From positions 558,001 to 622,000 of the forward strand of contig NZ_LAQQ01000002.1 in assembly GCF_000971985.1 (NCBI RefSeq): DNA of 64,000 bases, in the 5' to 3' direction. Source of the stretch: Paenibacillus dauci. Its GTDB lineage: Bacteria > Bacillota > Bacilli > Paenibacillales > Paenibacillaceae. The stretch's first letter is position 1. Every line of letters begins with the position of its first letter. Below are positions 56,096 through 64,000 of this stretch, in pieces. The translations under genes were made by a program, and so were the position numbers. Below the pieces are notes generated by a model that saw only the letters and a list, made by a program, of their open reading frames with translations, made no database searches and was not told the origin of the DNA.

Positions 56096-57757
56096 TTGAC
56101 AAACTTTAACTCATTCGGCATTTCGTCAGCAGCGATTGAACTGCTGGCCGTTAACGGAATCACTCAGCCGACCGAAGTGCAGGAAGCTTCTATTCCTGCA
56201 CTGATGAACGGAGAAGACGCAATTGTACAGGCGAAGACAGGTACCGGTAAGACACTCGCCTTTTTGCTGCCTATTTTTGAAAAGTTAAACCTGAATGTAA
56301 CCGGCGCACCACAGGCGCTCGTTGTTGCACCTACACGCGAACTGGCCCTGCAGATTGCGACAGAAGCGCGCAAGCTGGCAGATGCTTACGAAGGCGTACG
56401 TATTCTTGCTGCCTATGGCGGTCAGGATGTAGAGCGTCAGCTGCGCAAGCTGGAAGGCGGCTGTCATCTGGTCGTTGGTACACCGGGACGACTGCTCGAC
56501 CATATGGGTCGTGGCACGCTGGATATGACCAAGATCCGTACACTGGTACTGGATGAAGCCGATCAGATGCTGCATATGGGTTTCCTCAAGGAAGTGGAGC
56601 AGATCATTATGGCGACATCTCCATCCCGTCAGACCATGCTGTTCTCTGCAACCATGCCAGATGGTATCCGTCGTCTGTCCGCCCAGTATATGCGCAAACC
56701 GCGTGATTTCCGTGTAGGCACCGAAGAAACGGTACCCCTCAAGCTGATTCGTCAGCTGGTTGTGGAATGTACACCGCGAGGCAAGCTGGCTGCACTACGT
56801 GAATATATTGAACGGGAGCGTCCGTATCTGGCCGTTATTTTCTGCCGGACCAAGCGCCGTGCCGCTGCACTGAATGCAGAACTGCAGGAGATGGGCTACG
56901 CCTCGGATGAACTGCATGGCGATCTGTCCCAGAACAAGCGGGAGCAGGTAATGAAAGCTTTCCGTGATGCCAAGCTGCAGCTGCTCGTTGCTACCGATGT
57001 CGCTGCGCGTGGTATCGACGTTGAGGGTATTACCCATGTATTCAACTATGATATCCCGCAGGATGTGGAATATTATATCCACCGTATCGGACGTACAGGC
57101 CGTGCCGGGGAAAAAGGCCGTGCGATTACATTCGTAACGCCGCATGATCGTCAGGAATTGGAGCAGATCGAGCGCCAGACCGCTCAAAAACTGCCGCGCG
57201 AGATCTCCCAGACGTCCGCACAATCCGAAGATTCCGGCGAACTGCTGTCCAATGTTCGTCCCAAAGCGGAGCGTACAGGCGGCCGTACCGGCAAAAACAA
57301 ACGCAGTGAAAATGGACGCCGTGAAGCACGCGGCAGCTATCGTGATGAGCCATCCGGTCGCTCCGGCGGCAGACGCGGCAGCGGTGGTGGGCGTTCATCC
57401 GATCGCCCAGCTTCCAGTGCCGGCAGTAGCGCAGGTACAGGTACACGTTCCGGTGGCAAGAACAAGCGCAGTGAAAGTTCAGCTCGTCCGGCCAAAGCTG
57501 TCGGCATGAGCGGAGCGATGGCACGCCGTACCGATGAATCGGGTTCTTTCCGTCGTGATTCTTCGAAAACAACCAAAGGTTCCGGTGGTAGTGCCAGCGC
57601 AGGCGGTCGTACGCGTGAGTATGGCAAAGCCGGAGGCAAAGGTGGCAGCAGCGCATCTTCCCGCCAAGGAAGCGGATCGTCCTCCCGTCAGGGAAGCAGC
57701 CGTTCCAGTCAGTCCAGCCGCAATTCCGACAACAGAGGTCGCGGTGGCAAACGTTAA
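56096..57757 (+). CDS. DEAD-box RNA helicase with RGG/Ser-rich tail
   Basis: 553 aa from TTG at 56096, 5 nt after AGGTGA; a GTG at 56087 lies within that site. All helicase motifs: Q-motif PTEVQ, Walker A AKTGTGKT (46-53), PTRELA, TPGR, DEAD (153-156), SAT, LVATDVAARGID and HRIGRTGRAG. Residues about 385-553 form a disordered tail of Gly, Arg and Ser (GGRRGSGGGRSS, SSRQGSGSSS), like CshA-type cold-shock and RNA-decay helicases but unusually long. A short open frame overlaps the start. Confidence 0.94.
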   Translation: MTNFNSFGISSAAIELLAVNGITQPTEVQEASIPALMNGEDAIVQAKTGTGKTLAFLLPIFEKLNLNVTGAPQALVVAPTRELALQIATEARKLADAYEGVRILAAYGGQDVERQLRKLEGGCHLVVGTPGRLLDHMGRGTLDMTKIRTLVLDEADQMLHMGFLKEVEQIIMATSPSRQTMLFSATMPDGIRRLSAQYMRKPRDFRVGTEETVPLKLIRQLVVECTPRGKLAALREYIERERPYLAVIFCRTKRRAAALNAELQEMGYASDELHGDLSQNKREQVMKAFRDAKLQLLVATDVAARGIDVEGITHVFNYDIPQDVEYYIHRIGRTGRAGEKGRAITFVTPHDRQELEQIERQTAQKLPREISQTSAQSEDSGELLSNVRPKAERTGGRTGKNKRSENGRREARGSYRDEPSGRSGGRRGSGGGRSSDRPASSAGSSAGTGTRSGGKNKRSESSARPAKAVGMSGAMARRTDESGSFRRDSSKTTKGSGGSASAGGRTREYGKAGGKGGSSASSRQGSGSSSRQGSSRSSQSSRNSDNRGRGGKR

Positions 57758-57823
57758 TAATCTTGGATTCTGCCTGCATATTTCTGCAGGATAATAGACA
57801 GATTCGGATTTGAATAAATACCA

Positions 57824-57855
57824 GGCAGCCCCTTGTCGATATAAGGGGCTGTTTG
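57824..57855 (+). terminator. Terminator of helicase gene
   Basis: CAGCCCCTT and AAGGGGCTG arms with TTTGG; the weak U-run leaves some doubt. Confidence 0.65.
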
Positions 57856-58006
57856 GATTGCCGGAAAAGAAAATAGACATGTGCAAATCTAGCGATTTGC
57901 ATATCGTATACGCCGGATAGATCGGTTCAGTAGGTAAGCGACAAGTCGATTGGGACATATGTCCTTTTCATGAGATGGCCTGCTGTTCTTATAATAGACA
58001 AGGCGT

Positions 58007-58044
58007 AGTAGATTGATATTGTTGGAGTAGATTGATGTTGTTGA
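58007..58044. repeat. Two tandem 19-bp repeats
   Basis: AGTAGATTGATATTGTTGG is followed directly by AGTAGATTGATGTTGTTGA (two differences). They lie 77 bp before the first DUF606 gene, in a 363-bp gap otherwise holding only the helicase terminator. A TATAAT occurs 16 bp upstream. Confidence 0.7.
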
Positions 58045-58120
58045 AATTTGCACTAACGTAAATCACAGAATTAATCATAATGCGGTTATTATACAGACAT
58101 ACAGGAGGAATTATAACAGC

Positions 58121-58546
58121 ATGAAAGGAATACTATTCGCCCTGCTGGGCGGTGCATGTATTACATTACAGGGAGTAGCCAACAACCGGATTAGCCAGGA
58201 TATTGGAACCTGGCAGGCAGCGACGATTACGCAGTTGACCGGATTCATCCTGGCCGCGCTGGTTCTGCTGATTGTTCGCGACGGCAGCTGGCAGGGATTC
58301 AAGCAGGTCAAACCGTTGTACTTGTTCGGCGGTGCGCTGGCTTCCATTATTATTTATAGTGAAGTCATGGCGATCCAGTATGTAGGAGTGACACTGACTG
58401 TATCCGCGCTGCTGATCGCCCAGCTGTGTGTAACATTTCTGATTGATCTAAGAGGCTGGTTCGGTGTCGTTCGGCAGAAGATGACCATGCCCCAATTTAT
58501 CGGCATCTTAATGATGATCGGCGGCGTAATTATTCTCAAGCTATAA
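58121..58546 (+). CDS. DUF606 (YdcZ-type) small DMT transporter, subunit A
   Basis: 141 aa, AGGAGGAATT before the ATG. Five hydrophobic helices starting LLGGACITLQGVANNRISQ and ending PQFIGILMMIGGVIILKL. Proteins of this half-size DMT family often occur as adjacent pairs, as here with the gene 84 bp downstream; they may insert in opposite orientations as a heterodimer. Substrate unknown. Confidence 0.85.
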   Translation: MKGILFALLGGACITLQGVANNRISQDIGTWQAATITQLTGFILAALVLLIVRDGSWQGFKQVKPLYLFGGALASIIIYSEVMAIQYVGVTLTVSALLIAQLCVTFLIDLRGWFGVVRQKMTMPQFIGILMMIGGVIILKL

Positions 58547-58630
58547 GGTAAAGGGATAGATAACATAATGAGCTGTCCCGCTCATACAGAACACAAGAAA
58601 GTATATTGAATAAACAAGGAGTGTACACGC

Positions 58631-59107
58631 ATGCTTTTAGGTATTTTGCTGGCTGTGGTAGCCGGCTCTCTAGTCAGTCTGCAGACGGTCTTCAATAATC
58701 AGGTGAATGCCCGTGCAGGGTCTTGGGCAACTACAACACTGGTGCTGGGAATGGGATTTATCGCTTCGCTGACAGCCAGTCTCATTTTCGAGGGCAAAGG
58801 AACGTTTTCACTTCAGCATATGCAGCTGTGGTATTGGGTTAGCGGTGCGATTGGCGTAGGTGTTGTCTTCTGTCTGGTACAAGGGATTCGCCTGCTGGGT
58901 CCGACCTTTTCCACATCGATCGTATTGATTGCCCAGCTGGCAACAGCACTGCTGTTCGATTCGGCAGGATGGCTTGGACTGGAACGGATTCCACTGACTC
59001 CCGGCAAAATTATCGGAGTATTGGTTGTTGTAGCCGGTATTCTCGTCTTCAAATTTGGCGGCAGACGCAAAACAGTCGTGGAAGAATCGGCCAATCCATC
59101 CGTTTAA
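58631..59107 (+). CDS. DUF606 (YdcZ-type) small DMT transporter, subunit B
   Basis: 158 aa, AAGGAGTG before the ATG. Five helices with GSLVSLQTVFNNQVNARAG, GLERIPLTPGKIIGVLVVVAG and a basic tail (FGGRRK). Clearly paralogous to the preceding gene, longer at the C-terminus. A terminator follows 113 bp downstream. Confidence 0.85.
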   Translation: MLLGILLAVVAGSLVSLQTVFNNQVNARAGSWATTTLVLGMGFIASLTASLIFEGKGTFSLQHMQLWYWVSGAIGVGVVFCLVQGIRLLGPTFSTSIVLIAQLATALLFDSAGWLGLERIPLTPGKIIGVLVVVAGILVFKFGGRRKTVVEESANPSV

Positions 59108-59219
59108 CCAATCAAGGCAGTCCATTCATTACTTATAGAACAAACTCTATTTGTAGCACCTACTATAATTAAAGTATCCCGGTAGGAAAGCGTGATTTAT
59201 CATGTTTTCATCCTCTGGT

Positions 59220-59257
59220 AAAAGTCTCTCGATCCACTTCGGTGTCGGGAGGCTTTT
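59220..59257 (+). terminator. Terminator of DUF606 pair
   Basis: AAAAGTCTCTCGA and TCGGGAGGCTTTT arms (G-U pairs) around a 12-nt loop. No gene is seen in the rest of the 331-bp gap. Confidence 0.7.
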
Positions 59258-59438
59258 GTATTCGTACAGGGAGAGGGTTCTCCTACAAATGATCCATTGA
59301 TTGCTTGCAGAAGAGCAGGCCTATCACGATGGACTGATTCATTTGGAGGCAAATGAAGTGAAAAGAGATTATGAAGTTGCACAAGACAATGCTAAGCTTA
59401 ACCATAGATATCATCTGAAATAGACAGGAGAACTGCGA

Positions 59439-60380
59439 ATGAGTATAGAGCATATGGAGAAAATGGAAACCCTGCTGCCGGAATGGCTGGAGACGAGCCG
59501 ACTGCGTACGGGACAGGGAGAGGTGGCTTCGTATATTCCCGAGCTGGCCAAGGCTGCTCGGGATACGCTGGGGGTATTCGTGGCTGATTCCCAGGGCAAG
59601 ACGATTGCCGCGGGAGATTATGGAATCCCGTTTACCATGCAGAGTATTTCCAAAGTATTTACTTTGATTCTGGCCCTGATGGATCATGGGGAGGAAGCAG
59701 TCTTTTATAATGTAGGCAAAGAGCCGACCGGAGATGATTTTAACTCCATGATCAAGCTGGAGCTGGTGGAGCCGGGTATCCCGTTCAATCCACTGATCAA
59801 TGCTGGAGCCATCACGGTATCTTCGCTGATTGCCGGTGACAGTCCGGAAGATAAATCCCAGCGTATTCTGGAATTTTTCCGCAAGCTCGCCGGTAATGAC
59901 GGACTGGATTACAATATGGATGTCTACCATTCAGAGCTAGAGACGGGTGACCTCAATCGCTCGCTGGCTTATTTCCTTAAGCAGAATGGCGTGCTCAAAG
60001 ATCCGGTAGAGGATGTGCTGTCTGTCTATTTCAAGCACTGCTCAATCGAAGTCAACTGTGCAGACCTGTCACGTATGGCGCTGGTACTTGCTTTTGACGG
60101 GGTAGACCCATGCAATGGAGAGAAGCTGATTCCGCGCCGTTATGTGCAGATCGCCAAGACATTTATGGTGACTTGCGGTATGTATAATGCTTCCGGCGAA
60201 TTCGCCATCGATGTAGGTATTCCGGCCAAAAGTGGCGTGTCCGGTGGTATTCTGGCTCTGGTACCCGGACAATATGGCATTGGCGTCGTAGGCCCTTCGC
60301 TGAACAGTAAAGGCAACAGCACCGCAGGTGTTCATCTGCTGGAGCGATTATCAAAAGAATTCAGCTGGAGCCTGTTCTAA
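59439..60380 (+). CDS. glsA: Glutaminase
   Basis: 313 aa; AGGAGAACT before the ATG. Beta-lactamase-like serine-dependent glutaminase: S69-I-S-K72 in MQSISKVFTL, PFNPLINAGAI, VDVYHSE-like NMDVYHSE and SGVSGGILALVPGQYGIGV. Converts glutamine to glutamate and ammonia in the cytoplasm. Length and motifs are those of YlaM/YbgJ types. Single gene. Confidence 0.95.
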   Translation: MSIEHMEKMETLLPEWLETSRLRTGQGEVASYIPELAKAARDTLGVFVADSQGKTIAAGDYGIPFTMQSISKVFTLILALMDHGEEAVFYNVGKEPTGDDFNSMIKLELVEPGIPFNPLINAGAITVSSLIAGDSPEDKSQRILEFFRKLAGNDGLDYNMDVYHSELETGDLNRSLAYFLKQNGVLKDPVEDVLSVYFKHCSIEVNCADLSRMALVLAFDGVDPCNGEKLIPRRYVQIAKTFMVTCGMYNASGEFAIDVGIPAKSGVSGGILALVPGQYGIGVVGPSLNSKGNSTAGVHLLERLSKEFSWSLF

Positions 60381-60417
60381 GCAAGCAGCCCTATTCCGTC
60401 TGCGAACGGTATCTGCA

Positions 60418-60451
60418 CAGAACCAACTCGCTATCTCTGTAGTTGGTTCTG
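60418..60451. repeat. Inverted repeat after glsA
   Basis: CAGAACCAACT and AGTTGGTTCTG form a perfect 11-bp stem with a 12-nt loop, 38 bp past the glsA stop. There is no U-run, so it may be a weak terminator or a 3'-end stabiliser. Confidence 0.5.
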
Positions 60452-60642
60452 TCAGGTCCATGCAGAACCTGCATCTTCATCCTATAGATAAAGCCGATTG
60501 TAAAAACCAATCAATATATCAATCCCAAAAGCATCGACATACAGCAAAATCAGCGCTATGGATATGAAAATCACCTCTATCTTTATGAAAAGATACAATT
60601 CATCCAATACAGACCAAAATAAATATAACGCTGGAGGCACAT

Positions 60643-61539
60643 ATGAGAAAAATAACTGGAGTTCTGATTGCAATGGTATGCTGCATGGCGCTGCTGCCAC
60701 ATTCTTCACAAGCAGCAAGTCCGGTCACACTTGATATCAACAACCAATCTGTATCAAGTCATATTCAGCCTATTATTCAGAACAATACTACATATATCCC
60801 TATGCGTGCATTGGAACAAATCGATGGACTGCATATCCAGACCTGGTACAATAATACCAAAATCCTGACGATTCAAGATCGGGTGAGTCATAGCACACTA
60901 ACGCTGCAGGTGAACCAGAAAACGGCTACCCGGAACCAGACGACGCTAACACTTGAACAGCCGGTGATCCTGGTGAATAATAGTCTGCTGGTTCCGATGC
61001 GCTTTGTTGCCGAGGCTTTCGGCTGCGATGTAGCATGGAACGCGAGTACACGTACCGTATATGTCGCCAGAGCAAGCTCTACCCAGCACAGTCAGCTTCA
61101 AAGTTCCAATCTCACCGAGGCACGAATTGTTGCACTTCATCTACCCATCATCTCTACCTTGCCGGATATCCAGGGTACAGAGAACAGCGCCGGTTCCATC
61201 AGTCTGTATTTCCCCAAGAATATGTCAAATGCATTTTTCATTGAAGGTGACGGCGTAATCAGCTATTACCGGATTACGGATAATTCAGCACAGCTTCAAT
61301 GGCAAGCAGTCGTCAGTAAGAAAGCAACTGCTAATGCCCCTTTTTATATCAAAGGCATCATCAAGGAGAACGGTAAACGCCCGGTTATTCAGACGAACCT
61401 CATGTATTACTATTTGTCTACGCATGCAGGTCTCGCACAATATGGAGAAATCAGTACAAGCGGCAAGACCACAATATATGGAGAAAAAGACATGAACAGT
61501 CTGGATGAGCTTTTCCCTATCGAACAGGAAACCAAATAA
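60643..61539 (+). CDS. Secreted protein with copper-amine-oxidase N-terminal-like domain
   Basis: 298 aa; CTGGAGG before the ATG. Signal peptide at 1-24 (GVLIAMVCCMALLPHSSQA). Residues about 30-145 contain two repeats of the Cu_amine_oxidN1 domain (TTYIPMRALEQIDG...W and NNSLLVPMRFVAEAFGCDVAWN). The remainder (about 150-298) is not recognised. Such proteins are abundant at the Paenibacillus cell surface; the domain does not mean oxidase activity. Exported. Confidence 0.85.
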   Translation: MRKITGVLIAMVCCMALLPHSSQAASPVTLDINNQSVSSHIQPIIQNNTTYIPMRALEQIDGLHIQTWYNNTKILTIQDRVSHSTLTLQVNQKTATRNQTTLTLEQPVILVNNSLLVPMRFVAEAFGCDVAWNASTRTVYVARASSTQHSQLQSSNLTEARIVALHLPIISTLPDIQGTENSAGSISLYFPKNMSNAFFIEGDGVISYYRITDNSAQLQWQAVVSKKATANAPFYIKGIIKENGKRPVIQTNLMYYYLSTHAGLAQYGEISTSGKTTIYGEKDMNSLDELFPIEQETK

Positions 61540-61691
61540 GTATAACCACGCTTCGATCTCCTACTTTATATTCCGCAAATGATGAGAATCTGCAGCACAT
61601 GATATCTTTATCCATCTAAGCTAATTAAAGCAGCAAACGAACCTTACTATGTTCTATATCGCATCATCCCATATGGAATATTTCACTTCCA

Positions 61692-61737
61692 CCGCCAAAT
61701 TCCCTGAATTTCATGGGAATTTAGGCGGCTTTTTTTT
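61692..61737 (+). terminator. Terminator of the secreted-protein gene
   Basis: CCGCCAAATTCCC and GGGAATTTAGGCGG arms around a 10-nt loop, then eight T. Confidence 0.85.
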
Positions 61738-61745
61738 GATATCGG

Positions 61746-61775
61746 TTGACAAGTGATAATGATTATCAGTATCTT
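61746..61775 (+). promoter_or_regulatory. Promoter of siderophore permease operon
   Basis: Consensus TTGACA (61746-61751), an 18-nt spacer filled by the Fur box, and TATCTT (61770-61775). Confidence 0.65.
61754..61768. promoter_or_regulatory. Perfect Fur box
   Basis: TGATAATGATTATCA is a perfect 15-bp 7-1-7 palindrome lying between the -35 and -10, so Fur-Fe2+ should fully block the promoter. Confidence 0.92.
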
Positions 61776-61884
61776 TAAATAGATGAAATTATCATGAAGA
61801 ATCTATACTTTTTCACAATCTAGCAGACAATCCACCATTTTTTATAATATAAAATCCATTACTGATGCAGAAAGAGGCTTGCTT

Positions 61885-62940
61885 ATGACTCGCAGTACGT
61901 TTGTGAAAGGCCGGCAGACCTCGCCGAAAGAAGAAATCTGGTCGCGTCCTTATGCAGCGCTGCTGATTATCATTGGCGGGCTTGTGCTTTTATTGGCCGG
62001 ACTGGCATTTTCAGTGGCAAAAGGCAGCAGGCAGATTCCGCTGGATGTGGTCTGGCAGGCTATTGTAGCTTTTAACCCGGCTAATCAGGATCACCAGGTG
62101 ATCTGGGAGCTTCGGCTTCCGCGGGCGATCGCTGGCGCACTGGTTGGTGCTGCTTTTGCAGTGGCCGGTGCGTTGATGCAGGGGATGACTCGCAATCCGC
62201 TGGCAGATCCGGGACTGCTCGGAGTCAATGCCGGTGCAGGTTTTATGCTGGCGCTGTGCTTTGCCTTTTTCCCGGGGATGAGCTTTAATCAGCTCATCAT
62301 GTTTTCCTTTATCGGTGCTGCTGTCAGCGTAGTAATCGTCTACGGGATCGGTTCAATCGCCAAAGGCGGTCTGACACCGGTACGGCTCGCACTGGCAGGC
62401 TCTGCCGTAGCGGCGATGCTGGTTGCATTATCCGAAGGAATTGCACTGTATTTTCGGATATCGCAAGATCTGGCATTCTGGTATGCAGGCGGTGTGGCAG
62501 GAGTAACCTGGTCTCAGGTTGATATTTTGTGGCCATGGATCGCTGGTGCACTCATTGGGGCATTGTTGTTGTCCCGATCGATAACGATTCTCAGTCTGGG
62601 AGACGATGTTGCCTCTGGACTGGGACAGCGAACCGGTCTGGTACGTCTCGGTGCGGTACTGGTTGTCATGGTGCTTGCAGGCGCTTCGGTCTCCACCGTG
62701 GGCGCGATTGGATTCATCGGTCTGATGATTCCTCATGCAGCCCGTGCACTGGTCGGTGTTGATTACAAATGGGTTATTCCAACCTCTGCTATTCTGGGAG
62801 CGCTGCTGCTTGTTTTCGCCGATACTTTCGGACGGTTGCTGAATCCGCCGACCGAACAACCGGTGAGTGCGCTGATTGCCCTGATCGGGGTTCCTTACTT
62901 CTTCTATGTCATTCGGAAGAAAGTGGGGGATAACTTTTGA
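61885..62940 (+). CDS. FecCD-family siderophore ABC permease 1
   Basis: 351 aa from ATG at 61885, 7 nt after AAAGAGG. About nine or ten membrane helices with family marks WELRLPRAIAGALVGAAF (short: LRLPRAIAGALVG), GMTRNPLADPGLLGVNAGAG, SVSTVGAIGFIGLMIPHAAR and DTFGRLL. Imports Fe-siderophore or heme together with the next gene. The binding protein and ATPase are not in the window and may lie downstream or elsewhere. Confidence 0.93.
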   Translation: MTRSTFVKGRQTSPKEEIWSRPYAALLIIIGGLVLLLAGLAFSVAKGSRQIPLDVVWQAIVAFNPANQDHQVIWELRLPRAIAGALVGAAFAVAGALMQGMTRNPLADPGLLGVNAGAGFMLALCFAFFPGMSFNQLIMFSFIGAAVSVVIVYGIGSIAKGGLTPVRLALAGSAVAAMLVALSEGIALYFRISQDLAFWYAGGVAGVTWSQVDILWPWIAGALIGALLLSRSITILSLGDDVASGLGQRTGLVRLGAVLVVMVLAGASVSTVGAIGFIGLMIPHAARALVGVDYKWVIPTSAILGALLLVFADTFGRLLNPPTEQPVSALIALIGVPYFFYVIRKKVGDNF

Positions 62941-63962
62941 GTCCAGTTATTTTTAATCGTAAACGTACGGTGCGAACGACGATTACAATCGTTGCACTGC
63001 TCATTATTGCTTTTATTGTATTGCTACTCAGCATGAATACAGGTTTTACCAAAATGTCACCTACGGAAGTACTGCGTACGCTGTTTGGTGGCGGTACGCC
63101 GCGGGACAATCTGATTCTGTTTGAATTCCGACTGCCACGTATTGTGATTGCACTGCTTGTCGGCACAGGGTTGGCGATTGCCGGTGCGATTCTGCAGGGG
63201 GTGTCCCGCAATGCACTGGCCGATCCCGGTATACTCGGCATTAACTCCGGTGCGGGACTGGCTGTCGTACTGTTTGTAGTTACGAATCCGATGCGTGAAT
63301 CCGCATCGCCAATGTTTATGCCTTTGCTGGCACTGGTAGGCGGCTTTGCAGCTGCAGCGATTATTTATCTGATGGCTTACAAAAAGGATAAAGGCATCTC
63401 GTCATCACGACTCGTCTTGTCCGGTATCGCGCTGGCGGCGGGGATCAATGCACTGATGATTGTGCTCACCCTGCAGATGGACCCGAATGAGTTTAACTTT
63501 ATCGCGACCTGGCAGGCGGGCAGTATCTGGGGCAGCAGCTGGAAGTTCGTGATTGCATTGCTTCCATGGATTATCGTCCTGCTGCCGGCAGCTTTGTGGA
63601 AAGCAAGACAACTAAATGTATTTTCACTGGGCGACGATACAGCGACAGGGCTGGGCTCTTATCTGAACAAGCAGCGTCTGCTGCTGTTGATTATCGCCGT
63701 AGCACTGAGCGCTTCGTGTGTGGCAGTGAGCGGCGGGATCGGATTCATTGGCTTGCTGGGTCCGCATATTGCCCGTCGTCTGGTTGGTCCGCGATATGAA
63801 CATGTGATTCCGGTATCGGCATTGATCGGCGCAGTATTGCTGCTGATCGCGGATATGGTCGGCCGGACACTGATGGAGAATGCCGAGATCCCGGCAGGCG
63901 TTATGGTTGCAATTATCGGTGGCCCTTATTTCCTTTATCTGCTGGCCCGTTCGAGAGCCTGA
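62937..63962 (+). CDS. FecCD-family siderophore ABC permease 2
   Basis: 341 aa from TTG at 62937, overlapping the previous stop (TTGA) and preceded by GGGGGAT. Same family: FRLPRIVIALLVGTGLAIAG in short FRLPRIVIALLVG, GVSRNALADPGILGINSGAG, SGGIGFIGLLGPHIARRLVG and ADMVGRTL. Forms the heterodimeric membrane channel with the preceding permease. Only 38 bp remain after its stop; no terminator hairpin is visible, so the operon may continue. Confidence 0.93.
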   Translation: MSPVIFNRKRTVRTTITIVALLIIAFIVLLLSMNTGFTKMSPTEVLRTLFGGGTPRDNLILFEFRLPRIVIALLVGTGLAIAGAILQGVSRNALADPGILGINSGAGLAVVLFVVTNPMRESASPMFMPLLALVGGFAAAAIIYLMAYKKDKGISSSRLVLSGIALAAGINALMIVLTLQMDPNEFNFIATWQAGSIWGSSWKFVIALLPWIIVLLPAALWKARQLNVFSLGDDTATGLGSYLNKQRLLLLIIAVALSASCVAVSGGIGFIGLLGPHIARRLVGPRYEHVIPVSALIGAVLLLIADMVGRTLMENAEIPAGVMVAIIGGPYFLYLLARSRA

Positions 63963-64000
63963 AATACGGTTCAAGCGAATTACGTCTTTTTTTTGGAAAG

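Overview
The window looks like chromosomal DNA of a low-to-mid-GC Gram-positive endospore-former, most likely a Paenibacillus or close relative. This is an inference from gene content: a bsdBCD-type phenolic acid decarboxylase locus, a yce-like TerD/TelA operon, PerR beside KatA, a CshA-like helicase, strong AGGAGG ribosome binding sites and frequent TTG/GTG starts. No rRNA, tRNA, CRISPR array, insertion sequence or integrase was seen.

Layout. (1) 1-6.2 kb: a tandem minus-strand array of five paralogous proteins of about 450 aa (the leftmost cut by the window edge), each with an N-terminal Cro/C1-type HTH and a long all-helical C-terminal region. A sixth, diverged copy lies at 38.6-40.0 kb. 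(2) 6.2-7.8 kb: gene-poor DNA with a (CAGCAA)n microsatellite and a possible unassigned transcript ending in a hairpin. (3) 7.8-11.7 kb: a small membrane protein, then bsdDCB-like non-oxidative decarboxylase genes divergent from a LysR regulator, with a T-N11-A dyad between them. (4) 11.8-23.0 kb: a complete tellurite/stress (Ter) locus: four TerD-family proteins, then tightly coupled genes for a CitE-like lyase, a phosphoribosyltransferase/TRSP protein, a StiP/PELOTA protein, a HAD phosphatase and an ATP-grasp ligase, then XpaC-like and TelA proteins. Two hairpins divide it into TerD, TerA-like and biosynthetic blocks. (5) 23-32 kb: a GH3 glycosidase with a cre-like site, a DUF418 membrane protein and the pstSCAB phosphate transporter. 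(6) 31.8-36.1 kb: a YtxH protein, manganese catalase, an AI-2E-family transporter and an aldo/keto reductase. (7) 36.2-38.5 kb: an AT-rich island of small genes (DUF4279, unknown, DUF5071, DUF1871, zinc-ribbon), at least two of them disrupted; it resembles a decaying cassette of immunity-type genes. (8) 40.4-43.5 kb: a PerR/Fur-family regulator overlapping an atypical winged-helix response regulator, then catalase KatA behind a perfect 15-bp PerR-type palindrome. (9) 44.7-46.6 kb: a BlaI-type repressor, an M56 peptidase without a sensor domain and a DoxX protein, with the same operator before the repressor and before doxX. (10) 46.9-60.4 kb: housekeeping and accessory genes (chemoreceptor, pirin, ThuA-like, phasin-like/UbiB, SulP, DEAD helicase, paired DUF606 transporters, glutaminase). 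(11) 60.6-64 kb: a secreted copper-amine-oxidase-N-like protein and two FecCD siderophore permeases behind a perfect Fur box.

The main themes are oxidative and metal stress (two catalases, PerR, the Ter locus, Fur-controlled iron uptake) and multi-copy HTH/helical-repeat regulators of unknown role. Least explained are the regulator array, the split architecture of the Ter locus, the decaying small-gene island and the minimal BlaI-M56-DoxX circuit.
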